Source of the DNA: Intrasporangiaceae bacterium
GTDB taxonomy: Bacteria; Actinomycetota; Actinomycetes; Actinomycetales; Dermatophilaceae
Length of the DNA: 5,619 nt
Reading direction: 5' to 3'
Assembly (NCBI GenBank): GCA_012518475.1
Contig: JAAYSB010000087.1
Coordinates: forward strand, 1 to 5,619
A program made the translations under genes and the position numbers. The notes under the pieces were generated by a model. That model saw only the letters and a program-made list of their open reading frames with translations, was not told the origin of the DNA and did not search any database. This document shows, piece by piece, positions 1-5,619 of the stretch (position 1 is its first letter; each line of letters starts with the position of its first letter).

Positions 1-1
1 C

Positions 2-355
2 GACCTCGAGCCGCTCCTCGAGCGGCCCATCTCCCTGCACGTCAACGGCTGCCCGAACTCCTGCGCCCGCATCCAGGTCGCCGACATCGGCCTCAAGGGC
101 CAGATCGTCACCACGGACGAGGGCGAGCAGGTCCCTGGGTTCCAGGTCCACCTCGGCGGCGGACTCGCGGCCGGGGGTTTCGGGGCACAGAGCACCGAAG
201 CCGGCCTCGGCCGCACCGTCCGGGGCCTGAAGGTCACCGCCGACGAGCTCGCCCCCTATGTGGAACGGGTCGTGCGCCGGTTCGCGGCATCCCGCAACGA
301 CGGCGAGAGCTTCGCCGCCTGGTCTCACCGCGCCACCGACGAGGCGCTGTCATGA
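2..355 (+). CDS. sir: Sulfite reductase (ferredoxin-type), C-terminal part
   Basis: This is the last 117 residues of a siroheme- and [4Fe-4S]-containing reductase; the start lies upstream of the window. The family reduces sulfite to sulfide with six electrons, usually from ferredoxin, in the cytoplasm. Visible is HVNGCPNSCARIQVADIGLKGQ-like sequence with Cys17 and Cys21 of the fragment forming the C-x3-C half of the cluster-binding motif; the last Cys of this motif normally bridges cluster and siroheme. It is followed by FQVHLGGG, RGLKVTADEL and a final GESFAAW helix, all typical of the SirA/NirA family. The segment between LGG and the RGLKV strand (about residues 51-77) seems some eight residues longer than I recall for mycobacterial SirA. 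The nitrite reductase of the same fold looks alike here; the cysH-cysD-cysN context makes sulfite the likely substrate. Its TGA overlaps the cysH ATG by 4 nt. Confidence 0.93.
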   Translation, partial: DLEPLLERPISLHVNGCPNSCARIQVADIGLKGQIVTTDEGEQVPGFQVHLGGGLAAGGFGAQSTEAGLGRTVRGLKVTADELAPYVERVVRRFAASRNDGESFAAWSHRATDEALS

Positions 356-1098
356 CGACGACGGGGACCGACCAGGCCCGTGCGACCTCCCGAGAGCTGG
401 TGGAGGCAGCTCTCGAGCAGTATGCGCACGCCAGCGCCGACGAGATCCTGGCCTGGGTCGCTGCCACCGTGCCGGGTCGCATCGCCGTCGCCTCCTCCAT
501 GGCGGACACGGCACTGCCGCATCTGGTCTCCCAGCACCTGCCCGGGGTCGAGGTCCTCTTCCTCGACACCGGATACCACTTCCCGCAGACCCTGCAGACG
601 CGTGACGCGGTCGGTCGCCGCCTCGACGTCACGATCCGCACCGTGCGTCCGGACCTCGACGTCGCCGCCCAGGACAGGCTGCACGGACCGGACCTCTTCG
701 CCCGCGACCCCGCCGCGTGCTGCGCCCTGCGCAAGGTCGCGCCGCTCACCGCAGCCCTGAAGGAGTACGACCTCTGGATCACCGGAGTCCGTCGGACCGA
801 GTCCCCCACCCGCGCGATGACACCGATCATCGAGTGGGACGAGACGTTCGGCCTGATCAAGGTCAACCCCCTCGTGGCGTGGAGCGACGACGAGGTCGAG
901 ACGTATCTGCGGGACAACGATATTCCCGTCAATCCTCTTCTCACGCAGGGGTATCCATCCATCGGCTGCGCCCCCTGCACCGCACGGGTCGAGCCCGGAG
1001 CGGATCCCCGCTCCGGCCGCTGGAGCGGCTTCGAGAAGACCGAGTGCGGCCTGCACCCGGCAGCGGGACCCACCGACCAGGGCAAGGAGCTCTCCTGA
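352..1098 (+). CDS. cysH: Adenylyl-sulfate (APS) reductase, [4Fe-4S] type
   Basis: This 248-residue cytoplasmic enzyme reduces APS to sulfite and AMP using thioredoxin or a similar thiol donor. It belongs to the PAPS-reductase/adenine nucleotide alpha hydrolase fold. The substrate-binding part shows VASSMADTALPHL (about 46-58) and VLFLDTGYHFPQT (68-80). The cluster-binding cysteines are Cys123-Cys124 in CCALRKVAPL and Cys206/Cys209 in GCAPCT. The catalytic Cys is Cys232 in the C-terminal ECGLH motif. In this family the CC...CxxC set marks the iron-sulfur enzymes that normally use APS, while PAPS-specific enzymes such as E. coli CysH lack it. No APS kinase is in view, which agrees. The ATG sits in an ATGA overlap with the upstream gene, with a weak GAGG at 341-344, so translation is probably coupled. 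Confidence 0.95.
   Translation: MTTTGTDQARATSRELVEAALEQYAHASADEILAWVAATVPGRIAVASSMADTALPHLVSQHLPGVEVLFLDTGYHFPQTLQTRDAVGRRLDVTIRTVRPDLDVAAQDRLHGPDLFARDPAACCALRKVAPLTAALKEYDLWITGVRRTESPTRAMTPIIEWDETFGLIKVNPLVAWSDDEVETYLRDNDIPVNPLLTQGYPSIGCAPCTARVEPGADPRSGRWSGFEKTECGLHPAAGPTDQGKELS
1085..1089 (+). promoter_or_regulatory. Shine-Dalgarno site for cysD
   Basis: AGGAG lies within the last cysH codons, eight nt before the ATG at 1098. It supports this start over the internal Met19 codon, even though the resulting protein is about 15 residues longer at the N-terminus than E. coli CysD. Confidence 0.75.
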
Positions 1099-2045
1099 TG
1101 ACGACTCTCGCATACCCCAGTACCCTTGCCGGCCAGGAGAATCCGTCGCCCATGCAGCATGACCTGCTCGACCTGCTCGAGAGCGAGGCCATCCTCGTCA
1201 TCCGTGAGGTCGTCGCCGAGCTCGAGCGTCCAGTCATCCTGTTCAGCGGCGGCAAGGACTCTGTGGTCATGCTGCACCTCGCGACCAAGGCGCTCTGGCC
1301 TGCGCGCCTGACGGTGCCGGTGCTCCACGTCGACACGGGCCACAACTTCCCCGAGGTGCTCGCCTTCCGCGACGCAACGGTCGAGCGCCTCGGCATCACG
1401 CTGCACGTCGCGAGCGTCCAGGACTACCTCGACGACGGCCGCCTGCGCGAGCGCACCGACGGCACCCGCAACCCGCTGCAGACCCTCCCCCTCCTCGACG
1501 CGATCGCCGCGAACCGGTTCGACGGTGTGTTCGGCGGGGGCCGTCGGGACGAGGACAAGGCGCGCGCCAAGGAGCGCATCGTCAGCCTCCGCGACGCCTT
1601 CGGCCAGTGGGACCCGAAGAACCAGCGCCCCGAGCTGTGGCGCACGGTCAACACCCGGCACCGGCCCGGTGAGCACGTCCGCGTGTTCCCGCTCTCGAAC
1701 TGGACCGAGCTCGACATCTGGCGCTACATCGAGCGCGAGCGGATCGAGCTGCCCAGCCTGTACTACGCCCACAAGCGCGAGGTGTTCGAGCGTGACGGGA
1801 TGCTGCTCGCCCCCGGCCCGTGGAGCACACCGCGCGACGACGAGCAGGTCCGCGCCGAGACGGTCCGCTATCGGACCGTCGGGGACATGAGCTGCACCGG
1901 CGCGGTGCGCTCACAGGCGTGCACCGTGGGCGAGGTCATCACCGAGGTGGCCGCCTCGACGCTCACCGAGCGGGGCGCGACTCGCGCCGACGACCGGATC
2001 TCCGAGGCCGCCATGGAGGACCGCAAGAAGGAGGGCTACTTCTGA
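1098..2045 (+). CDS. cysD: Sulfate adenylyltransferase subunit 2 (ATP sulfurylase, catalytic)
   Basis: CysD joins sulfate to ATP, giving APS and pyrophosphate; the reaction is driven by GTP hydrolysis in its partner CysN. The 315-residue protein has the N-type ATP pyrophosphatase fold. The PP-loop is SGGKDS at 50-55, followed by VVMLHLATKA. Further family signatures are LHVDTGHNFPEV (76-87), FGGGRRDEDKARAKER (145-160), VRVFPLSNWTELDIWRYI (194-211) and a C-terminal MEDRKKEGYF. Length is close to the family norm (E. coli 302). The start is chosen from the good Shine-Dalgarno at 1085-1089 and the TGATG junction with cysH. The N-terminal 15 or so residues before the conserved helix are unlike E. 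coli and probably disordered. Stop and cysN start share one base. Confidence 0.96.
   Translation: MTTLAYPSTLAGQENPSPMQHDLLDLLESEAILVIREVVAELERPVILFSGGKDSVVMLHLATKALWPARLTVPVLHVDTGHNFPEVLAFRDATVERLGITLHVASVQDYLDDGRLRERTDGTRNPLQTLPLLDAIAANRFDGVFGGGRRDEDKARAKERIVSLRDAFGQWDPKNQRPELWRTVNTRHRPGEHVRVFPLSNWTELDIWRYIERERIELPSLYYAHKREVFERDGMLLAPGPWSTPRDDEQVRAETVRYRTVGDMSCTGAVRSQACTVGEVITEVAASTLTERGATRADDRISEAAMEDRKKEGYF
2028..2035 (+). promoter_or_regulatory. Shine-Dalgarno site for cysN
   Basis: AAGGAGGG, a near-perfect anti-16S match, is embedded in the final KKEGYF codons of cysD, nine nt before the cysN ATG at 2045. It fixes that start in the TGATG junction. Confidence 0.8.
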
Positions 2046-3397
2046 TGAGCACCACACCGACGGCGATCGAGCCGGCCACTCCCACACCCACCCTCCTCCG
2101 GCTCGCCACAGCCGGGTCCGTCGACGACGGGAAGTCGACCCTCGTCGGCCGCCTCCTGCACGACACCCGGTCCGTTCTCGCCGACCAGCTCCAGGCGATC
2201 GAGGACGCGAGCAGGCGGCGTGGCTGGACCGGGGCCGTCGCCGACCTCGCCCTCCTCACCGACGGCCTGCGCGCCGAGCGCGAGCAGGGAATCACCATCG
2301 ACGTGGCCTACCGCTACTTCGCCACCGCCACACGCTCCTTCGTCCTGGCCGACTGCCCTGGTCACGTCCAGTACACCCGCAACACGGTGACCGGGGCGAG
2401 CACCGCCGATGTCGTCCTCGTCCTCATCGACGCCCGCCACGGCGTCGTCGAGCAGACCCGTCGGCACCTCGCCGTCGTCAGCCTGCTGCGGGTCCCCCAT
2501 GTCGTCGTCGCGGTGAACAAGATCGACCTCGTCGAGAACGCAGCCGACGTCTATGACGGGATCGTTCTCGACATCGAGGATCTGCGCCGCACTCTCGACC
2601 TCGACGACGTCATCGTCGTCCCCGTGAGTGCCCTCCACGGCGACAACGTCGTCGAGCCCGGGCCTCGCACCGCCTGGTATGCGGGGCCGACCCTCCTCGA
2701 GGTGCTCGAGTCCCTCCCCCTCGAGGAGGAGGACGGACCGGCGAGGTTCCCGGTCCAGCTCGTCATCCGGCCCCAGCACGGGGCGGTGGACCCGTCCCTC
2801 ACCGACTACCGCGGCTATGCCGGCCACGTCGCCTCCGGCACCGTCCGGGTCGGAGACGAGGTGGTCGTGGCATCGTCGGGGGTGCGCACCCGGGTGGTCG
2901 CCATCGACCGCGGCCCGGACCCGGTCGAGTCAGCCTCCGCTCCCCTCTCGGTCACTCTGCGTCTGGCCGACGACGTCGACATCTCCCGAGGTGACGTCAT
3001 CGCGGCTGCGAGCACGCCCCCGACGCTGACCTCCTCGACCGACGCCGTGCTGTGCTGGCTCAACGAGCGCCCCCTGGCGCCAGGCGCCCGGGTACTCGTC
3101 AGTCACGGGACCAGAACGGTGCGGGCCCTGGTGACCGAGATCCACGAACGGCTGGACATCGCCACCCTCTCCGTCGAGCCTGCCCAGTCAGCCACGCTCA
3201 ACGACCTCGTCCGGGTCACGCTCACGCTGGCCGAGCCGCTCCCCCTCGAGCCGTACTCGCAGTCCCGGCACGCAGGCTCCCTGCTCGTCATCGACCCCCA
3301 TGACGGGTGGACGCTGGCGGCCGGGATGGTCGCCGCGGCACTGCCGGGAAGCGACGGCGCAGGAGCGCCCCCGCTCGGCGAGGAGGGCTGGCTGTGA
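2045..3397 (+). CDS. cysN: Sulfate adenylyltransferase subunit 1 (GTPase)
   Basis: CysN is the GTPase subunit that couples GTP hydrolysis to APS formation by CysD. It is an EF-Tu/EF1A-like translational GTPase of 450 residues. The G1 P-loop is GSVDDGKS at 24-31, the G2 threonine is in EQGITID near residue 84, G3 is DCPGH at 103-107, G4 is NKID at 158-161 and G5 is SAL at 195-197. Two beta-barrel domains follow (about 235-430), including VQLVIRP and YRGYAGHVASG. G3 reads DCPGH, as in EF-Tu, where E. coli CysN has DTPGH. The protein ends about 20 residues after the barrel with a Gly/Ala/Pro-rich tail, so there is no fused CysC kinase domain; nodQ-type bifunctional proteins are about 600 residues. 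The downstream gene overlaps by GTGA. Confidence 0.96.
   Translation: MSTTPTAIEPATPTPTLLRLATAGSVDDGKSTLVGRLLHDTRSVLADQLQAIEDASRRRGWTGAVADLALLTDGLRAEREQGITIDVAYRYFATATRSFVLADCPGHVQYTRNTVTGASTADVVLVLIDARHGVVEQTRRHLAVVSLLRVPHVVVAVNKIDLVENAADVYDGIVLDIEDLRRTLDLDDVIVVPVSALHGDNVVEPGPRTAWYAGPTLLEVLESLPLEEEDGPARFPVQLVIRPQHGAVDPSLTDYRGYAGHVASGTVRVGDEVVVASSGVRTRVVAIDRGPDPVESASAPLSVTLRLADDVDISRGDVIAAASTPPTLTSSTDAVLCWLNERPLAPGARVLVSHGTRTVRALVTEIHERLDIATLSVEPAQSATLNDLVRVTLTLAEPLPLEPYSQSRHAGSLLVIDPHDGWTLAAGMVAAALPGSDGAGAPPLGEEGWL
3381..3387 (+). promoter_or_regulatory. Shine-Dalgarno site for the cysG-like gene
   Basis: AGGAGGG lies in the last cysN codons, six nt before GTG at 3394. It decides for the GTG start over an in-frame ATG at 3307, which would add 29 Arg/Gly-rich residues read inside cysN. 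Confidence 0.78.
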
Positions 3398-4677
3398 GCG
3401 TGTCACTGCTCGGGCTGCGCCTTCGTGGGAAGCGCGTTGTCTTCGTCGGCGGCGGTCCCGTCACGGCCAGGAGGGTCCGCGACGTCCTTCGCGACGGCGC
3501 CCTCGTCACCGTCATCACCCCGGAGGTCTCCCCGGAGCTCGAGGCTGTCCTCCTCGAGCCCGTGCCACAACCTGGCAATTGCCAGGTTGTGGCACGGGGG
3601 TATGCGGGAGCGGCCGACCTGCGCGACGCCTGGCTCGTGCACACCGCCACCGGCAACCCCGACGTCGACGCCCGTGTCAGCGCCGATGCCGAGCGGCTCC
3701 GGATCTGGTGCATCGACGCCACGGACTCCGACCGGGCGACGGCCCACGTCCCGGCACGCGGGGTGGTGACGGTCGGGGACGCCAGCCTGTCGGTCGCCGT
3801 CCACGGCGGAGCCGACCCGCGTCGCGCCATCACCGCGCGCAACGCCGTCGTCGAGCACCTCGCCTCCGGAATGGTCGACCTTCGGGCCCACCGGTCGCAC
3901 GACGGCTGGGTCGCCCTCGTCGGCGCCGGACCCGGTGACGACGGTCTGCTCACCCGTCGCGCAGCCGCCCTGCTCGCGAGCGCCGACGTCGTCGTCACCG
4001 ACCGGCTCGTCCCGGCCGAGCGCCTCGCGTTGCTGCCGTCGGGGGTGCGAGTCATCGATGTGGGCAAGCAGCCGAACCACCACCCCGTCCCCCAGGAGGA
4101 GATCAACGCCATCCTCGTCCGCGAGGCCCTGGCCGGGAACGGGGTCGTCCGGTTCAAGGGCGGGGATCCCTATGTGCTCGGCCGCGGTGGTGAGGAGCGG
4201 CTGGCCTGCGAGACAGCGGGCGTGTCCGTCGAGGTCGTTCCCGGCATCACCTCGGCTATCGGCGTACCGGCCTCCGCCGGCATCCCCGTCACCCACCGGG
4301 GGCTGTCCCGGGGGTTCACCGTCGTCACCGGACACGAGGACCTGAGCGAGCTGCCCTCCGGAAGCGACCACACCGTCGTCATCCTCATGGGAGTGGCGTC
4401 CCTGGCCAGGAATGTCACGCTCCTGCGGTCGTCGCGGTCGCTCGGCACCCCCGTCGCCGTCATCGAGCGCGGCTGCACCCCGAGCCAGCGGGTCACACTC
4501 GGCAGCCTCGCCGACATCGTCGAGAAGGCCCGGGCCGCACAGGTCGCCAATCCCGCCGTCATCGTCGTCGGGGATGTCGTCCGGCTCGCCCACGACTGGG
4601 CTGGTGAGCAGACTGAGTCCGCGACGCATACCGCCCGGGCAGCCGCGGCCCCCGTCCTGACCGGTGCCCGCGCATGA
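3394..4677 (+). CDS. cysG: Siroheme synthase: precorrin-2 dehydrogenase/uroporphyrinogen-III C-methyltransferase fusion
   Basis: The 427-residue fusion makes the siroheme precursor used by the sulfite reductase of this operon. Residues 9-160 are a CysG_N-like domain that oxidises precorrin-2 to sirohydrochlorin with NAD; its Rossmann loop is VGGGPVTARR (18-27). Residues 172-403 are the SAM-dependent methyltransferase: VGAGPGDDGLLT (176-187), KQPNHHPVPQEEIN (225-238), VVRFKGGDPYVLGRGGEE (251-268) and VVPGITSAIGVPASAGIPVTHR (281-302) are all intact. A 26-residue Ala/Thr-rich tail follows. GTG start, chosen from the Shine-Dalgarno at 3381-3387 and the GTGA overlap. Two oddities affect the first domain: residues 56-69 are encoded by a perfect 40-nt palindrome where the protein is about six residues longer than E. 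coli CysG, and the position matching catalytic Asp104 of Salmonella/E. coli CysG appears to be Thr110, next to Asp111. Methyltransferase activity is confident; dehydrogenase or chelatase activity is less so. Confidence 0.92.
   Translation: MSVSLLGLRLRGKRVVFVGGGPVTARRVRDVLRDGALVTVITPEVSPELEAVLLEPVPQPGNCQVVARGYAGAADLRDAWLVHTATGNPDVDARVSADAERLRIWCIDATDSDRATAHVPARGVVTVGDASLSVAVHGGADPRRAITARNAVVEHLASGMVDLRAHRSHDGWVALVGAGPGDDGLLTRRAAALLASADVVVTDRLVPAERLALLPSGVRVIDVGKQPNHHPVPQEEINAILVREALAGNGVVRFKGGDPYVLGRGGEERLACETAGVSVEVVPGITSAIGVPASAGIPVTHRGLSRGFTVVTGHEDLSELPSGSDHTVVILMGVASLARNVTLLRSSRSLGTPVAVIERGCTPSQRVTLGSLADIVEKARAAQVANPAVIVVGDVVRLAHDWAGEQTESATHTARAAAAPVLTGARA
3559..3598 (+). repeat. Perfect 40-nt palindrome inside the cysG-like gene
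   Basis: The left arm CCCGTGCCACAACCTGGCAA (3559-3578) is followed directly by its exact reverse complement (3579-3598), with no mismatch and no spacer; symmetry breaks on both outer sides (G at 3558 and G at 3599). It starts on a codon boundary and encodes residues 56-69 (PVPQPGNCQVVARG). As RNA it could fold to an 18-bp stem with an AAUU loop. No U-run follows, so it is not a standard intrinsic terminator. Its origin and function are not known from the sequence. Confidence 0.97.
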
Positions 4678-5612
4678 GGGGTCTGCTGCTCATCGCTGCC
4701 GCCGGAGTGGGGGCCCAGCTCGTCGACGGCTCACTCGGAATGGGCTACGGGGTGACCTCGGCCTCGCTCCTGCTCGCCCTCGGCACCGCCCCTGCGCTCG
4801 CGAGCGCCTCGGTCAACCTCGCCCAGCTCGGCACGACCTTCGTGTCGGGGGTGAGCCACCACCGCTTCGGGAACGTCGACTGGTCCATCGTCCGGCGTCT
4901 GGCCGTGCCCGGAGCGGTCGGCAGCCTGGCCGGGGCCACCTTCCTCGCGAGCCTGTCCACCCACGCAGCCCGGCCGCTCATGGCGGTGCTCCTGCTCGTG
5001 CTCGCGATCGGCATCATCGTTCGCTTCACGGTGGCCGGCCGCCCAGGGACCGGCGCGCTGGCGCGTCTCACCGCGCGCCGCGCCTTCCTCGGACCGCTCG
5101 GGCTCGTCGGAGGGTTCGTCAATGCCACCGGGGGCGGAGGGTGGGGGCCCGTCGTCACGTCGACCCTCATCAGCACCTCTCCCCTCGAGCCCCGGCGGGT
5201 CATCGGCTCGGTCTCGGCGTCGGAGTTCCTCGTGACCGTCGCCGCGAGCGTCGGGTTCCTCGTCGGCCTCGGGCTGTCCGGGATCGACCTGCGCATCGTC
5301 GGTGCTCTCATGGCCGGGGGCGTCGTCGCCGCACCGATCGCGGCCAGGCTGGCGGGACTGCTGCCTGCCCCGATCCTCGGAATCTGTGTCGGCGGGCTCA
5401 TCCTCGTGCTCAACCTGCCGGCCGTGCTCTCGGCGGCCGGGATCGACGGTGTGGGCGCGCGCGTCATCGAGGGTGTGCTCGCCACCGCCTGGCTCGCGAC
5501 CCTGACCCGGACCATCATCACGGTCCGGTCCGAGCGGGCCGCGGAATCAGTGGCACAGGAGGGCCTGGAGGCCACCGCCGACAGTGCTCGGACGATGCGG
5601 ACGACCCGATGA
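4674..5612 (+). CDS. TauE/SafE-family membrane protein, probable sulfur-compound transporter
   Basis: This 312-residue polytopic inner-membrane protein carries the duplicated TauE/SafE (DUF81) pattern. The first half opens with AQLVDGSLGMGYGVTS (14-29) and VNLAQLGTTFVSGVSHH (47-63); the second has GGFVNATGGGGWGPVVTSTLI (146-166) and SVSASEFLVTVAASVGF (179-195). Hydrophobic stretches at about 3-16, 26-40, 41-60, 76-93, 101-120, 138-152, 184-202, 205-224, 229-250 and 264-283 suggest roughly eight to ten membrane segments, with a charged tail from 285. Family members export sulfite or sulfoacetate or carry other anions; in Corynebacterium glutamicum the cys cluster ends with a permease gene, cysZ, proposed for sulfate uptake, which may be an analogue. 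Substrate and direction cannot be told from sequence. The start overlaps the upstream stop (ATGA) and has no clear Shine-Dalgarno, so translation is probably by coupling. Confidence 0.9.
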   Translation: MRGLLLIAAAGVGAQLVDGSLGMGYGVTSASLLLALGTAPALASASVNLAQLGTTFVSGVSHHRFGNVDWSIVRRLAVPGAVGSLAGATFLASLSTHAARPLMAVLLLVLAIGIIVRFTVAGRPGTGALARLTARRAFLGPLGLVGGFVNATGGGGWGPVVTSTLISTSPLEPRRVIGSVSASEFLVTVAASVGFLVGLGLSGIDLRIVGALMAGGVVAAPIAARLAGLLPAPILGICVGGLILVLNLPAVLSAAGIDGVGARVIEGVLATAWLATLTRTIITVRSERAAESVAQEGLEATADSARTMRTTR

Positions 5613-5619
5613 GCCGCCC
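5609..5619 (+). CDS. Possible start of the next operon gene (cut by the window end)
   Basis: ATG at 5609 overlaps the TGA of the membrane protein gene in the same ATGA arrangement used elsewhere here, and reads Met-Ser-Arg before the window ends. No convincing Shine-Dalgarno precedes it. Only three full codons are visible, so the product cannot be identified. A sirohydrochlorin ferrochelatase would fit the pathway, but that is a guess from context. Confidence 0.4.

Noticed and set aside
11..25. Small inverted repeat CCGCTC/GAGCGG at the window start
   Set aside because: Only six base pairs in GC-rich coding sequence; not distinguishable from chance.
995..1016. 9-bp inverted repeat with a 4-nt ATCC loop in cysH
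   Set aside because: A stem of this size is expected about once by chance in a window this long and this GC-rich. It sits in conserved codons of the GADPRSGRW segment and has no U-run after it.
717..1097. Upstream in-frame extension of cysD beginning at 717
   Set aside because: The extra 127 residues are an Arg/Pro-rich out-of-frame reading of cysH. The start at 1098 has a Shine-Dalgarno and begins just before the conserved CysD helix.
234..1772. Long minus-strand open frame of about 512 codons across sir, cysH and cysD
   Set aside because: It lies opposite three clearly conserved genes. In very GC-rich DNA the antisense frame in register with third positions stays open; the translation has no recognisable domain and changes character along its length.
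3559..3598. Palindrome as an intrinsic transcription terminator
   Set aside because: The stem is followed by GGTATGCGGG with no T-run, and the conserved reading frame continues for more than 1 kb with two further overlapping genes.
3403..4629. Minus-strand frame of about 408 codons opposite the cysG-like gene
   Set aside because: It is an acidic, Gly/Asp-rich shadow translation with no recognisable fold. The plus strand encodes an unambiguous CysG-like protein.

Overview
This window is part of one tightly packed, plus-strand operon for assimilatory sulfate reduction. The DNA is very GC-rich, with strong G/C preference at third codon positions. The proteins resemble actinobacterial versions: a ferredoxin-type sulfite reductase with GCPNSCAR, an iron-sulfur type CysH ending in ECGLH, a stand-alone CysN, and a fused siroheme protein. 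I infer a high-GC actinobacterium, possibly of the Micrococcales, but the sequence does not fix the genus.

Layout: 2-355 is the C-terminal end of a siroheme/[4Fe-4S] sulfite reductase. 352-1098 is cysH (APS reductase). 1098-2045 is cysD and 2045-3397 is cysN, the two subunits of ATP sulfurylase. 3394-4677 is a CysG-like siroheme synthase starting at GTG. 4674-5612 is a TauE/SafE-family membrane protein. A further gene probably starts at 5609 and runs off the window. Every junction overlaps by 4 nt (ATGA or GTGA) or 1 nt (TGATG), so there is no intergenic DNA, no internal promoter and no terminator in view.

Together the genes form a pathway. CysDN activates sulfate to APS, CysH reduces APS to sulfite, and the sulfite reductase makes sulfide. 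The CysG-like protein supplies the siroheme precursor for that reductase, and the TauE-like protein probably moves sulfate, sulfite or another sulfur compound across the membrane. CysN has no APS kinase domain and no cysC is in view, which fits a CysH that uses APS directly.

The one striking item that gene content does not explain is a perfect 40-nt palindrome at 3559-3598, with no mismatch and no spacer. It lies in frame inside the N-terminal domain of the CysG-like gene, where the protein is about six residues longer than E. coli CysG. It is far beyond chance and may be a protein-coding palindromic element, a hairpin-templated mutation product, or a regulatory structure.
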